DNA of 64,000 nt from Candidatus Aerophobota bacterium. Its GTDB lineage: Bacteria > Aerophobota > Aerophobia > Aerophobales > JAGGXI01. Below the pieces are notes generated by a model. The model was not told the origin of the DNA and did no database searches. It worked only from the letters and a program-made list of their open reading frames with translations. Location of the stretch: positions 11,790 through 75,789 of the forward strand of contig JAGGXI010000014.1 in NCBI GenBank assembly GCA_021163155.1. The letters run 5' to 3'. Of the stretch, positions 1-9,247 are shown in pieces (the stretch's first letter is position 1; each line of letters opens with the position of its first letter). The translations under genes and the position numbers were made by a program.

Positions 1-2
1 AA

Positions 3-122
3 TTTTGGAACTTTGTTGCCAGCGATAATATTTACGAAGAATTATTAGATGTGTTTCAAGAAGTAGGTGAAGAATTAAGAGAGGGCATTGATAAGAAATT
101 TGCTGAGTTTAGAAGGGAATAA
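3..122 (+). CDS. C-terminal fragment of an unrecognised protein
   Basis: An open frame enters from the left edge and stops at 120-122, giving 39 residues of an acidic, helical-looking C-terminus (FWNFVASDNIYEELLDVF and onward). The next gene starts 19 bp later, so the two probably form a unit. The FWNFV...YEELL..F pattern faintly recalls the ends of some type II restriction endonucleases, but this is a weak impression. The 5' part lies outside the window. Confidence 0.4.
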   Translation, partial: FWNFVASDNIYEELLDVFQEVGEELREGIDKKFAEFRRE

Positions 123-141
123 TTAAGTTGAGGTATTGATA

Positions 142-774
142 ATGAAAGAGTATGAATTATATGATTGGATAGGAAGATGGCTTATTAGAGAGAAAGGGTG
201 TCAGCGAGATAAATATTCTTTGGGTTATGCCTGCGAAGTTGAAGTAGCTGATCGAAGCAAATGTTGGTTTGATTTAGGGCGTGTCGATGTTTTTGGAATA
301 AGATACGAGATTATAAAGGAGAATATAGTCCAACCGGTAGCTCATTTTCATGGACACATAGTTGAAGCAAAATTAAAGGAAAATGATGTAAATGAAATGT
401 TGAGTAAGGTTGTAAGAGATATTAAGAGATTGCCACAAGGTAAATTTGTAAAAACTTCATTTGGTGGTGATAGCTTATCTTTTTATATTGCTTATCCGGC
501 AGAGGTAGTTGCTGATGATATTATTTCAATTTGCAAAGATTATGGTATTGGAATCTTAAAATTACGGATAGTCAATGATTCTAGGGTATATGTAAATGAA
601 CTTCCTCAAGTTCAGCCAGAACCAAAAGCATGGCAAGCTATAACTAATTCAGCACAAAAGGACGCAGGATATTTCCATGATGCCTTATTAGAATGGAATT
701 GTCTACTCCAAGTAATCCCGCAACCAACAGAATTTTATAATGGCTTGTTAAAAGTAAACAAAGGTCAGAGTTAA
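142..774 (+). CDS. hypothetical protein with possible PD-(D/E)XK nuclease core
   Basis: About 210 residues. I do not recognise the family. Residues 40-80 contain a hydrophobic strand with an aspartate (GRVDVFGIRYE) followed by HIVEAKLKE, which resembles the D...(D/E)xK signature of PD-(D/E)XK nucleases. No signal peptide or membrane segment is seen. ATG 142 is preferred over the in-frame TTG at 136 because GAGG lies about 10 bp upstream. The gene sits with a toxin-antitoxin remnant and a broken integrase, so a defence or mobile-element role is plausible. The nuclease assignment is inference from motif spacing alone. Confidence 0.6.
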   Translation: MKEYELYDWIGRWLIREKGCQRDKYSLGYACEVEVADRSKCWFDLGRVDVFGIRYEIIKENIVQPVAHFHGHIVEAKLKENDVNEMLSKVVRDIKRLPQGKFVKTSFGGDSLSFYIAYPAEVVADDIISICKDYGIGILKLRIVNDSRVYVNELPQVQPEPKAWQAITNSAQKDAGYFHDALLEWNCLLQVIPQPTEFYNGLLKVNKGQS

Positions 775-828
775 AATTTCTAAAAATTTAAGGAAAACAA
801 CATCTCTAAAATAGTCGGGAGAGCAAAA

Positions 829-1080
829 ATGAAAACTTATGTTTTCAAGGTAGTGCTTGAAGAAGATCCTTTTGAAGATGGAAGAATGGCCTACCATGTA
901 TTTTGCCCAGCCTTAAAGGGAGCAAGTACCTGGGGCTATACAAAAAAAGAAGCTTTAAAAAACATCAGAGAAGTAATTGAGATGACTATAGAAAGTATGA
1001 TTGAGCATAAAGAGAAAATCCCAGAAACGCTGGAAGAGGTCCAAATTTTCTCTGAACCAAAAGTAGCTGTTACTGTATGA
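829..1080 (+). CDS. hicB: HicB-family antitoxin
   Basis: 83 residues, the usual length for a short HicB. The N-terminus has the beta-strand pattern and the FCPALKGASTWGYTKKEAL segment typical of the partial RNase H-like HicB fold, followed by the helix NIREVIEMTIESMIE. HicB proteins neutralise the HicA mRNA interferase and often repress their own operon. The stop overlaps the ATG of a hicA reading frame by 4 bp (1077-1080). That hicA is broken, so this antitoxin appears orphaned. No DNA-binding tail is visible. Confidence 0.8.
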   Translation: MKTYVFKVVLEEDPFEDGRMAYHVFCPALKGASTWGYTKKEALKNIREVIEMTIESMIEHKEKIPETLEEVQIFSEPKVAVTV

Positions 1081-1332
1081 GCAAAATTGATTATTCAAAA
1101 CTGCACTCTCTGACTGCCAGAAAAACTGGCTAGCGCTTTAAGAAGAGATGGATTCAATCTTGATTGGAAATCAGGGAGTCATTACCAGTAGCTTCACCAT
1201 GATGGAAAAAGAATAACTGTTTCTTTCCATCACCCAACTGATAACTTCCGACATAAGATCCTCAAAACTATGGTTGAAGAGCAAGCTAAATGGACTGAGG
1301 AAGATCTAAAAAGACCCAAACTTCTAAAGTGA
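1077..1332 (+). pseudogene. hicA: hicA toxin pseudogene (frameshift plus nonsense)
   Basis: Starting at the ATG that overlaps the hicB stop, the frame reads MSKIDYSKLHSLTARKT and stops. Removing one A from the run near 1122 restores LASALRRDGFNLDWKSGSHY, containing the HicA core with the catalytic-type GSHY histidine. A TAG then occurs where a tyrosine is expected, before LHHDGKRITVSFH. The remainder is open to the TGA at 1330-1332. Two independent lesions make a real pseudogene more likely than a single sequencing error. Confidence 0.75.
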
Positions 1333-1336
1333 ATCT

Positions 1337-1869
1337 ATGCCTTACCGATACAAAAGAGAGCCATTATGATGAGGTAAACAGGCTAACCAACGCCTGTGAT
1401 ACTTTCCGGGAAAAGTTTGTGCTTGGACATTCTTAGATACAGGTTTGAGATTATTAGAGTTCGCTGACCTTAAAAAAGATAATATCCAATGGCGGGAAAG
1501 AAGATTAGTTATTTATGGCAAAGGTGGCCCTTATGGTAAAAAGACAAAGAGGAGTCATCCCAATGACAGATAGAGTAAGAAGATTAATTGAATACCACTT
1601 TGCTGAAAACAATGCAACCGGAATAGGTAAAAGAACATTTGAAAGAGTAGTTAAGGGAGTAGCTGATGAAGCTGGAATCTTAAAACCGGTAAGTCCTCAT
1701 GTTTTACGACATACCTTTGCGGTGAATTGTATTAAAAAGGGAATCTCTACCAGAGCCCTGTAAACCCTTTTAGGCTATGATAGATTGGCGACTACTGAGA
1801 TTTATCTTAACCTTTTCCCGAGAGGATGCTATCAGGGAGTTTTTGAATATAAGCGATAGTCATATATAA
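1337..1869 (+). pseudogene. tyrosine recombinase/integrase remnant
   Basis: Pieces of a phage-type integrase catalytic domain are spread over different frames. TGLRLLEFADLKKDNIQW (box I arginine region) precedes VIYGKGGPYGKKTKR. HVLRHTFAVNCIKKG supplies the H-x-L-R-H box II, and TLLGYDRLATTEIYLNL holds the catalytic tyrosine. Shifts are needed near 1365 and 1430, and a TAA replaces a sense codon at 1761-1763. The N-terminal arm-binding domain is missing. It is a decayed mobile-element or integron-like recombinase and marks this end as an old insertion site. Confidence 0.75.
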
Positions 1870-1903
1870 TTAGTTATACCTATAAAAATAAGGAGATATC
1901 AAA

Positions 1904-2443
1904 ATGGCTACGGGTAGAAGTATACAGCTTGCAAAACAAACAGGTGAATATCTAGTTTCTGCCGAATTATGTCGTAGAGGATTAATCTCAACCACATTTA
2001 CCGGAAATGTCCCCGAGTTTGATATTCTGGCGATTAATGAGAAATTACAAACTATTCCCATTCAGGTTAAGACAATCACTGGTGGAACCTGGCAATTTAA
2101 TGCAGATACATTCCTCGATATTAAAAAAACTTCCAATGACATCCAAATGGTGAAAGGGAAAAGAAAAATTTCTAATTCGGAATTAATATGCATATTTGTA
2201 AGACTAAGAGATCAAAATCTAGATGAATTTTACATTTTTCGGAAAAAGACTCTCCAAGACATTATTTACAACAACTACACAAAATACCTATCTTCAAAAA
2301 ATGGTAAAAGACCAAAAAATCCAAAATCAACTCATTGTGCAATCAAAACAGATGATTTAAAAGATTTCAGAGACAATTGGGGCTTGATAAAAGACAATCA
2401 ACAACTTCAAACCCCAAAACCACCAGTCAATAAGTTTAGATAA
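1904..2443 (+). CDS. PD-(D/E)XK-like nuclease-fold hypothetical protein
   Basis: 179 residues, intact. The first 70 residues match the small resolvase/endonuclease pattern: GEYLVSAELCRRGL (helix with glutamate), GNVPEFDILAIN (strand with the aspartate) and IPIQVKT (Q-x-K). This is the E...D...QxK arrangement of PD-(D/E)XK proteins in which glutamine replaces the second acid. The C-terminus is basic and proline-rich. ATG 1904 has AAGGAGAT 7-14 bp upstream. The gene sits just after the broken integrase. A nucleic-acid role is inferred from the fold signature; the substrate is unknown. Confidence 0.6.
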   Translation: MATGRSIQLAKQTGEYLVSAELCRRGLISTTFTGNVPEFDILAINEKLQTIPIQVKTITGGTWQFNADTFLDIKKTSNDIQMVKGKRKISNSELICIFVRLRDQNLDEFYIFRKKTLQDIIYNNYTKYLSSKNGKRPKNPKSTHCAIKTDDLKDFRDNWGLIKDNQQLQTPKPPVNKFR

Positions 2444-2469
2444 ATAAACCCGGGAATAAGCTTCAAAAT

Positions 2470-2498
2470 TTGACATCTCCTCTTGCATTTGCTATCCT
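2470..2498 (+). promoter_or_regulatory. sigma-70-like promoter for the AbrB/RelE pair
   Basis: TTGACA (2470-2475), 17 bp, then TATCCT (2493-2498), about 60 bp upstream of the antitoxin ATG at 2558. Confidence 0.55.
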
Positions 2499-2557
2499 TA
2501 CAGTAAGAAAGTAAATTTATGCAACAAAGAGTTCAAAACTCAAATAAGGAGGAGGAA

Positions 2558-2980
2558 ATGCCTGTAGTGAGGATTGGCCCAAAACATCAAGTAACTATCC
2601 CCAAAGAGGTTTTTAATCGGCTTCACCTAAAGGCCGGAGATTTTTTAGAGGCGATTGCTCAACAAGGGAAAATTGTTATGGTTCCAAGGCAACTTACTGT
2701 CAAAGCTCCAGCTCCCTCTCTTAATAAAAAAGAACAAGAGATTCTCTCTCAAGTCAGAGAAAAAATTAACCAGATTCAAAAGGACATTCTCCACTCTCAA
2801 GGTCTTACTAAAGAGGAGATAAAAATAGCCTGTAAAGTAAGTCTGATTGACAAAGATCAGGCCTGGTGGTGGACTGAGGAATGGCAAAAAAAAGAAAGAG
2901 AGGCAGAAAGAGATATAAAAGAAGGAAAGGTTAAAAGATTTACTAATGTAGAGGGCCTTATTAAAGACCTTCACTCATGA
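2558..2980 (+). CDS. AbrB/MazE-like antitoxin
   Basis: About 140 residues from the ATG at 2558, which follows a strong AAGGAGGAGGAA. An upstream in-frame ATG at 2519 lacks such a site. The first 45 residues form a SpoVT/AbrB swapped-hairpin DNA-binding domain (VRIGPKHQVTIPKEVF then LKAGDFLEAI). A coiled, charged segment follows and ends in GKVKRFTNVEGLIKDL, a tail often seen in antitoxins that wrap a RelE-type toxin. The stop overlaps the toxin ATG by 4 bp. It probably binds both the toxin and its own promoter. Confidence 0.8.
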   Translation: MPVVRIGPKHQVTIPKEVFNRLHLKAGDFLEAIAQQGKIVMVPRQLTVKAPAPSLNKKEQEILSQVREKINQIQKDILHSQGLTKEEIKIACKVSLIDKDQAWWWTEEWQKKEREAERDIKEGKVKRFTNVEGLIKDLHS

Positions 2981-3237
2981 AGATCATCCGAGCCGATTCA
3001 TTTAAACGGGACTACAAAAAGCTGCTAGACAAAGTGAAAAAACAAACAGATAAAGCCCTACAACTTCTGATAGCTAATTTATTCCATCCCTCCTTGAAAG
3101 CTAAAAAGATAAAAAGTAGAGAAAATATTCGGGAAGCAAGGGTAACTAAAGATTACAGGTTTAGCTTTGAAATAAGAGGTGATACCTATATCTTACGCAG
3201 AATAGGTAAACATGAAGAGGTTTTGAGAAAACCTTAA
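2977..3237 (+). CDS. RelE/ParE-superfamily toxin
   Basis: 86 residues, strongly basic. The order of elements fits RelE/YafQ-type toxins: an N-terminal SFKRDYKKL helix, a conserved HPSLKAKKIK segment before the central strand, REARVTKDYRFSFEI, and the terminal RRIGKHEEVLR. Such toxins usually cleave mRNA on the ribosome. ATGA overlap with the antitoxin gene gives translational coupling. Most similar by eye to HigB/YafQ-like members. The exact activity cannot be read from sequence. Confidence 0.78.
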   Translation: MKIIRADSFKRDYKKLLDKVKKQTDKALQLLIANLFHPSLKAKKIKSRENIREARVTKDYRFSFEIRGDTYILRRIGKHEEVLRKP

Positions 3238-3625
3238 GATAAAATATTAACACAGAACCATTGTACCTTGATACCAATATATCATCCGTGACAAATCATA
3301 CAAAAAAGATTAAACTAACTAAATAAAGATTAAAGTTACTAAATCTAAACATTTAAAAATTTATAACCAATTTAAAAACCAAAGGAGAAATAATGGGTTG
3401 TAAAAGGTCATATAGTTACTGATTCCCTTTTTGCTTCACGGACAGTTTGATAATCTTTAATATAAACTTCTTCGTACTTTACCGATCACCAGAGAGTTTC
3501 TTGTCCCCTTTAATCCTTTATCTCTCTAATCCTTTAACCCTAACTTCGCTTGCCTTTTATAAAAAAATAGCTATCATAATTTAAACAATGTAATTATATA
3601 ATTTGTGATTTTTTAGAGGAGGCCA
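3238..3625. other. intergenic region upstream of guaA
   Basis: 388 bp without a convincing gene. A nine-codon ORF at 3393 follows AAGGAG but has no other support. Pyrimidine-rich CTCTAATCCTTT repeats occur near 3515-3540. I saw no purine riboswitch core upstream of guaA. Confidence 0.4.
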
Positions 3626-5179
3626 ATGTCTCAAGAACTTCATAAAGAAATGATAGCTATTCTCGATTTTGGCGCACAGTATAATCAACTGATTGCTCGT
3701 CGAGTCAGAGAAAGTAAGGTTTATTGTAAGATTCTTCCCTTTGATATATCACTTTCTAAATTAATTAGCTTGAATCCTAAAGGTATTATCCTCTCAGGTA
3801 GTCCGGCCAGCGTGACTCAAAAAGAGGCTCCTTTTCCTCATCCTGAGATTCTTAATTTAGGAATCCCTATTTTGGGTATTTGTTATGGGATGCAGGTATT
3901 AGCTCAACTTTTAGATGGTGAGGTTACTTCAATCTCAAAAAGGGAATATGGGAAAGCTGATCTCATTATAGATAATGATGGAGAGCTGTTTTATGGGATG
4001 AAGTCTCCATTAATTGTCTGGATGAGCCATGAAGACCAAATAAGTAAGCCTCCTACGAGTTTTGAAATTATTGCTCACACGAAAAATTGTCCCGTAGCTG
4101 CCATGAAAGACAGAAAACATAGATTTTATGGGGTTCAATTTCATCCTGAGGTTGTTCATACTCCTCAAGGGAAGAAGATAATCCAAAATTTTCTTTTTAG
4201 AATATGCAAATGTATTCCCAATTGGACTATGAGTTCTTTTATTGACTATTCTGTGGAAAGAATAAGGGAGAAAGTGGGTAATGGTAAAGTAGTCTGTGCT
4301 TTAAGTGGCGGAGTAGATTCATCTGTAACTGCTGTATTAGTAAATAAAGCTATTGGAGATAGATTGGAATGCGTATTTGTTAATAATGGGCTTCTTCGAA
4401 AGGATGAGATAGAGGAGGTAATAGTTACCTTCACTTGCCACTTTCATCTGAATTTGCATTATGTTGACGCAGAGAATAGATTTTTAAATAAATTGGTTGG
4501 AATAACTGACCCGGAGAGAAAAAGAAAAATTATTGGTGGGGAGTTTATTCGGATTTTTTGGGAAGAGGCAAGGAAAATTGGCAAGATAGACTTTCTTGCT
4601 CAAGGGACTCTTTATCCCGATGTAATTGAGAGCCATTCTACTAAAGGTGGACCATCAGCTACTATTAAGAGTCATCATAATGTAGGGGGTTTACCCTCCA
4701 ATATGCCTTTTAAACTGCTTGAGCCATTAAAGGATCTGTTTAAGGATGAGGTGAGAATTTTGGGAAAAAAACTGGGTTTACCAAATACGGTTGTGGATAG
4801 GCAACCTTTTCCTGGGCCGGGTCTGGCAGTGAGAATTATAGGTGAAATTACTAAAGAACGTCTTAGGATTTTACGAGATGCTGATGTAATAGTTGCTCAG
4901 GAGATGCAGAAATATGAGAAATTTTCGGAGATTTGGCAATCATTTGCTGTATTGCTGCCTATAAGAAGTGTGGGAGTGATGGGAGATGAACGGACATACG
5001 AGTATACTATTGTTCTTCGAGCTGTTAGCAGTTTAGATGGGATGACGGCTAATTGGGTTAGAATTCCTTATGATATTTTAGATAAAATTTCTCGACGGAT
5101 TATTAATGAGGTAAGAGGGGTAAATAGAGTAGTTTATGACATCAGTTCTAAGCCTCCCAGCACTATTGAGTGGGAGTAA
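3626..5179 (+). CDS. guaA: GMP synthase (glutamine-hydrolysing)
   Basis: 517 residues, full length. It converts XMP to GMP using ATP and glutamine. The N-terminal class I amidotransferase has GICYGMQ with the nucleophile Cys86, and the His173/Glu175 pair in FHPEV. The ATP pyrophosphatase domain starts with the PP-loop SGGVDSS (about 227-233). The C-terminal dimerisation domain ends in the typical PPSTIEWE. The start follows GAGGAGGCC. The GTG chosen for purS lies 21 bp past the stop. Co-location with purS, purQ and purL makes this a purine-nucleotide operon. Confidence 0.97.
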   Translation: MSQELHKEMIAILDFGAQYNQLIARRVRESKVYCKILPFDISLSKLISLNPKGIILSGSPASVTQKEAPFPHPEILNLGIPILGICYGMQVLAQLLDGEVTSISKREYGKADLIIDNDGELFYGMKSPLIVWMSHEDQISKPPTSFEIIAHTKNCPVAAMKDRKHRFYGVQFHPEVVHTPQGKKIIQNFLFRICKCIPNWTMSSFIDYSVERIREKVGNGKVVCALSGGVDSSVTAVLVNKAIGDRLECVFVNNGLLRKDEIEEVIVTFTCHFHLNLHYVDAENRFLNKLVGITDPERKRKIIGGEFIRIFWEEARKIGKIDFLAQGTLYPDVIESHSTKGGPSATIKSHHNVGGLPSNMPFKLLEPLKDLFKDEVRILGKKLGLPNTVVDRQPFPGPGLAVRIIGEITKERLRILRDADVIVAQEMQKYEKFSEIWQSFAVLLPIRSVGVMGDERTYEYTIVLRAVSSLDGMTANWVRIPYDILDKISRRIINEVRGVNRVVYDISSKPPSTIEWE

Positions 5180-5199
5180 GAAGAAAAGGGGGAGATAGA

Positions 5200-5457
5200 G
5201 TGTTTGAAGCAGAAGTATTTATAACTTTTAAAGAAGGACTATTAGACCCTCAAGGGATAGCTATAAAAGGAGCCCTTGTATCTTTAGGTTACGATAATAT
5301 ATCCGATGTTCGTGTGGGAAAGTATATTTGTATAAAGCTAAATAATCAGGATAAAGATAAGGCTAAGAGCGAGTTGGAGGAGATGTGCGCAAAACTTTTA
5401 TCAAATCCAGTTATCGAGAATTATAGGTATAAGATTATGGAGAAGAGTTCAGAATGA
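5200..5457 (+). CDS. purS: FGAM synthase subunit PurS
   Basis: 85 residues from GTG 5200, preceded by AGGGGGAG. This fits the PurS start [19 protein letters not shown] better than an ATG at 5170 inside guaA. PurS is the small bridging subunit of the three-part phosphoribosylformylglycinamidine synthase and brings PurQ and PurL together. The GLLDPQG and [13 protein letters not shown] segments are characteristic. Its last 4 bp overlap purQ. Confidence 0.93.
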   Translation: MFEAEVFITFKEGLLDPQGIAIKGALVSLGYDNISDVRVGKYICIKLNNQDKDKAKSELEEMCAKLLSNPVIENYRYKIMEKSSE

Positions 5458-6158
5458 AGTTTGGAGTAATTGTATTTCCTGGTTCAAATTGTGATTATGA
5501 TTGCTACTGGGTGGTTAAGCGTATATTAAGGAAAAAGGTTGACTTTATCTGGCATAAAGAAAGAAATCTCTCTGGTTATGATTGTCTTATTCTTCCCGGC
5601 GGTTTTTCTTATGGTGATTATCTTCGCACAGGTGCTATAGCCAGGTTTTCTCCTGTTATGAATGCGGTAGAGGCTTATGCCAGGAATGGAGGATTAATAA
5701 TTGGTATATGTAATGGATTTCAGGTTCTCCTTGAAGCAGGCCTATTACCTGGAGCTATGGTAAGTAATAAAAGTCTTCAATTTATCTGTAAATTTATCTA
5801 TATTCGGGTAGAGAATGATGCAACTCCTTACACTAACCTGTTTCATAAAGGACAAATTCTCAAAATCCCCATTGCTCATAATGAAGGAAATTATTATGCT
5901 GATGTGAAAACTATACAGGCTTTAAATAAAAACAATCAGATTGTTTTTAGATATTGTGATGAGAAAGGAACTGTTTCTAAGGCATCCAATCCCAACGGAG
6001 CAAAGGAATCTATAGCTGCTATCTGCAATAAAGAGGGCAATATTTTAGGGATAATGCCTCATCCAGAAAGAGCCTCTGAGCGGCTTTTAGGTTCAAAAGA
6101 TGGGAGGGGTATTTTTGAGTCAATAATAAAATGGATTGAATCAAAGGAAGCAAATTGA
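5454..6158 (+). CDS. purQ: FGAM synthase glutaminase subunit PurQ
   Basis: 234 residues. This class I glutamine amidotransferase supplies ammonia to PurL in purine synthesis. [16 protein letters not shown] (about 47-62) and GICNGFQ with nucleophile Cys86 are present, and the C-terminal MPHPER gives the catalytic histidine. The start overlaps the purS stop (ATGA) and the stop overlaps the purL TTG, so the three subunits are translationally coupled and made in equal amounts. This is the small PurSQL type rather than the single large proteobacterial PurL. Confidence 0.95.
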   Translation: MKFGVIVFPGSNCDYDCYWVVKRILRKKVDFIWHKERNLSGYDCLILPGGFSYGDYLRTGAIARFSPVMNAVEAYARNGGLIIGICNGFQVLLEAGLLPGAMVSNKSLQFICKFIYIRVENDATPYTNLFHKGQILKIPIAHNEGNYYADVKTIQALNKNNQIVFRYCDEKGTVSKASNPNGAKESIAAICNKEGNILGIMPHPERASERLLGSKDGRGIFESIIKWIESKEAN

Positions 6159-8404
6159 AAGAACCTAAAAGGATAACTCTTGAGCTAATAAAGTCGCATG
6201 GATTAACCAGGGAAGAGTATAAAAGAATTAAGGAAATTCTTGGGAGAGAGCCAAATTTTACTGAATTGGGCATCTTTTCTGTAATGTGGAGTGAGCATTG
6301 CAGCTATAAAAGCTCAAAGCTTGTTTTAAAATTATTTCCTATTACAGGCGAGAGTATATTAATTAAGGCAGGGGAAGAGAATGCAGGAGTGATTGATATT
6401 GGTGATGGATTGGCTGTAGTGATGAAAGTAGAATCACACAATCATCCTTCTGCAATAGAACCTGAGCAAGGAGCAGCTACTGGTATTGGAGGTATTGTTA
6501 GAGATATATTTACTATGGGCGCTCGGCCTGTGGCTCTTCTTGATTCTCTCCGTTTTGGTCCTTTAAATAATGGTCGTAATCATTATCTATTTAGTAAGGT
6601 GGTGGAAGGAATAGCTAGATATGGTAACTGCCTCGGAATACCTACTGTAGCAGGAGAGATCTATTTTGATAATACTTATGAAGGTAATCCTGTAGTCAAT
6701 GTAATGTGTGTAGGGATAGCGTATAAAGAAGAACTTATTAAAGGCAGGGCAAGTGGGATAGGTAACTCTATTCTTTATGTGGGTTCAGATACAGGCCGAG
6801 ATGGTCTGGGGGGAGCGAGCTTTGCCTCTCGAGAGCTTACCGAAGAATCAGAGAGGGATAGACCTGCTGTTCAAATAGGAGACCCTTTTAAAGAAAAACT
6901 ACTTCTTGAAGCTTGTCTTGAGCTTCTAAAGACCAAAGTTGTAATAGGTATGCAGGATATGGGGGCAGCTGGACTTACCTCATCTATTTCAGAGATGGCT
7001 TCTCGGGGAGACTGTGGTGTTCAAATAGATATCTCTCTTGTTCCTAAAAGAGAAAAGGGAATGATTCCTTATGAGGTAATGTTGTCAGAATCACAAGAGA
7101 GAATGGTCCTCATTGTTAAAAAGGGAAAAGAAGAAATTGCTAAGAATGTCTTTAAAAAATGGGATCTTCATGCCGTTAATATTGGAAAGGTAACCAATGA
7201 TGGTGTTTTCCGTGTATTAGATAAAGGTAAGATAGTAGCTCAGATTCCTGTTAAAGCCTTAGTAGATGATGCTCCAGTATATATTAGAGAGAAGAAAAAG
7301 CCGAGATATCTATCACAGATAAAGAATTTTAGTGTTTCTCAAATTTTTGAACCTTCTAACTATAATGATATTTTAAAGAGACTACTAAATTCACCAACTA
7401 TCTCCTCAAAACAATGGGTTTATCGACAATATGACCATATGGTGAGGACAGATACTATCCTTTTACCGGGTGCAGATAGCAGCCTTATTCGAATTAAGGG
7501 AACAAAAAAAGCTATTGCTCTTACTATAGACGGTAATGGAGGCTATGCTTATCTTAATCCTTATGAAGGGGGAAAGATTGCTGTAGCTGAGGCGGCCAGA
7601 AATGTTGTCTGTGTAGGGGCTAAACCGTTAGCCATCACTAATTGTCTTAATTTTGGAAATCCTACTAAACCTGAGGTTTCTTGGCAATTTAAAAAATGTG
7701 TTGAGGGAATGGCTGAAGCTTGCCGTATTTTAAGGACACCAGTAACAGGAGGTAATGTTAGTTTTTATAATGAGAATCCTAAAGGGGCTATTGACCCAAC
7801 TCCTGTGGTAGGAATGCTTGGTTTACTCGACGACATTAACCATTACTGCACGCCAAATTTTAAGAAGAAAGGAGACATCGTTATTCTTTTAGGAAAATTA
7901 GGCAGAGAGCAGGAGTTAGGAGGTAGTGAGTATATTAAATTAATTCATAATCTTAAGATAGGAGAGTCACCTAGAATTGATCTAAAAGAGGAAAAAGCAG
8001 TTCAAAGGACCTGTATTGAAATAATTGAAGCTGGTTTGATTAATTCTGCTCATGATTGCTCTGAGGGTGGCTTAGCCGTTGCTTTAGCTGAGTGTTGTAT
8101 TTTAAGCCCTGAGTGTAAAATTGGTGCACTCATTAACTTCTCACCTCTTATACATCATCTTTTAACTATGAGAGCTGATGCCTTACTTTTTAATGAGGCT
8201 CAATCCCGTATTATAATCTCCTTCCCCCCTGATAATTTTGCTAAGATAAAAGATTTCACTGAGAAGAACAATGTCTCTTTCTTTCAGTTAGGGACAGTAG
8301 GAGGAAAGGGATTGGTTATTGAAAGAGATGAAAAGAAGTTAATAGATATCTCTGTAGATGAATTAGAAGATTATTATTATCGCTCTTTTTCTAGAAGTGT
8401 TTAA
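6155..8404 (+). CDS. purL: FGAM synthase large subunit PurL
   Basis: 749 residues, the usual size of the small-type PurL that needs PurS and PurQ. It converts FGAR to FGAM. The N-terminus has the [20 protein letters not shown] signature, followed by [12 protein letters not shown] and the duplicated AIRS-like halves ([34 protein letters not shown]). TTG 6155 overlaps the purQ stop and has AAAGGAAG upstream, so coupling is likely. Confidence 0.96.
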   Translation: MKEPKRITLELIKSHGLTREEYKRIKEILGREPNFTELGIFSVMWSEHCSYKSSKLVLKLFPITGESILIKAGEENAGVIDIGDGLAVVMKVESHNHPSAIEPEQGAATGIGGIVRDIFTMGARPVALLDSLRFGPLNNGRNHYLFSKVVEGIARYGNCLGIPTVAGEIYFDNTYEGNPVVNVMCVGIAYKEELIKGRASGIGNSILYVGSDTGRDGLGGASFASRELTEESERDRPAVQIGDPFKEKLLLEACLELLKTKVVIGMQDMGAAGLTSSISEMASRGDCGVQIDISLVPKREKGMIPYEVMLSESQERMVLIVKKGKEEIAKNVFKKWDLHAVNIGKVTNDGVFRVLDKGKIVAQIPVKALVDDAPVYIREKKKPRYLSQIKNFSVSQIFEPSNYNDILKRLLNSPTISSKQWVYRQYDHMVRTDTILLPGADSSLIRIKGTKKAIALTIDGNGGYAYLNPYEGGKIAVAEAARNVVCVGAKPLAITNCLNFGNPTKPEVSWQFKKCVEGMAEACRILRTPVTGGNVSFYNENPKGAIDPTPVVGMLGLLDDINHYCTPNFKKKGDIVILLGKLGREQELGGSEYIKLIHNLKIGESPRIDLKEEKAVQRTCIEIIEAGLINSAHDCSEGGLAVALAECCILSPECKIGALINFSPLIHHLLTMRADALLFNEAQSRIIISFPPDNFAKIKDFTEKNNVSFFQLGTVGGKGLVIERDEKKLIDISVDELEDYYYRSFSRSV

Positions 8405-8521
8405 CCTCAAGTTTGATAATCTAGTAATAGGATGTAAAAATACGGCTTTGACATTAGAGGTATGACATTTTTATTTTGCAAAAAGTATGACATATTTACT
8501 TTGCATTGTGACAATCTATAT

Positions 8522-8613
8522 GAGACCTCTGAAAAACCTCCAGAGGCCTCAATCTGTGTAATCTCGATTTTTATCTGTGTAATCAGATATTTCTGATTTT
8601 TTTAGAAATATCT
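8522..8613. repeat. dispersed ~92-bp intergenic repeat, copy 1
   Basis: Begins GAGACCTCTGAAAAACCTCC, continues through AATCTGTGTAATCTCG and ends TTTTTAGAAATATCT. It contains short inverted repeats (CCTCTG/CAGAGG; AGATATTTCTG region). Relatives are at 9184, 29417, 31287, 44979 and 46451. Confidence 0.8.
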
Positions 8614-8622
8614 ATATTATTA

Positions 8623-8650
8623 TTGACATTTTTAAGGAAAGTATTATAGT
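8623..8650 (+). promoter_or_regulatory. promoter of the cold-shock gene
   Basis: TTGACA (8623-8628), 16 bp, TATAGT (8645-8650). The start codon follows at 8692, leaving a short leader. Confidence 0.6.
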
Positions 8651-8691
8651 CTTATTGAGGTTCACTAATAATTATAAAAAGAGGTGTATGA

Positions 8692-8898
8692 ATGTCAGAA
8701 GAAGGAACGGTCAAATGGTTTGATGACCGTAAAGGTTATGGGTTTATCTCACGAGAAAATGGGGAAGATGTTTTTGTGCATTTTTCCAATATTGTTCGAG
8801 AGGGATTTAAGAGTTTAAAGGAAGGTGATAAAGTATCCTTTAATGTGCAGGATACCGAACGAGGACTTCAAGCAGTTGATGTAGTACGTAAGGAGTAG
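8692..8898 (+). CDS. cold-shock protein, CspA family
   Basis: 68 residues, one cold-shock domain. The RNA-binding motifs KGYGFI (RNP1) and VFVHF (RNP2) are intact after the typical [11 protein letters not shown] start. It acts as a nucleic-acid chaperone that melts RNA structure, in cold response or general growth. Monocistronic, with a clear promoter at 8623 and GAGG before the ATG. Confidence 0.95.
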   Translation: MSEEGTVKWFDDRKGYGFISRENGEDVFVHFSNIVREGFKSLKEGDKVSFNVQDTERGLQAVDVVRKE

Positions 8899-9247
8899 GT
8901 AGAGACAAGTGACCCCCCAGCTGGATGATTATAATTAAATTTATAAGTTAAAGCTTTGTTTTTGATTGTAAGACTTCAGCTGGGATAGCCACCTCAAATT
9001 AAATAAATTTAGAAAGTTTGAGTTAAAATACTAGGATTTTAAAATAAGATAGAATAATTTGTTTATTTTGAACTAATCAGTAAACAAATGTCTTCAACTG
9101 TAAAATCCTAAAAGTAAATAGTTATTTTATTTTTTTAAAAGGGTATTATTTGCTATTATTATAATAACTTGTCGCTTATAGTAGAGGCCTCTAATCTGTA
9201 TAATCAAGAATTTCTGATTTTTTCAAAAATTTGTAGAGGAGGGGTAA
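8899..9247. other. intergenic region between csp and the M23 peptidase gene
   Basis: 349 bp, very AT-rich. It holds an imperfect inverted pair around CCAGCTGG (8917) and CAGCTGGG (8977), a second pair AGGATTTTAAA (about 9034) / GTAAAATCCTA (about 9100), and a short repeat copy at 9184-9238. No gene is seen. Confidence 0.5.
9184..9238. repeat. partial copy of the dispersed intergenic repeat
   Basis: GAGGCCTCTAATCTGTATAATC followed by TTTCTGATTTTTTCAAAAATTTG matches the second half of the 8522 repeat, with divergence. Confidence 0.65.

Noticed and set aside
1870-2061. Minus-strand ORF opposite the PD-(D/E)XK gene
   Set aside because: It is a shadow frame of the better supported plus-strand gene and has no ribosome site.
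3393-3422. Nine-codon ORF upstream of guaA as a leader peptide
   Set aside because: It has a ribosome-like site, but no terminator/antiterminator pair and no biased codons.
3238-3625. Purine riboswitch upstream of guaA-purSQL
   Set aside because: No aptamer core or paired helices could be recognised by eye.
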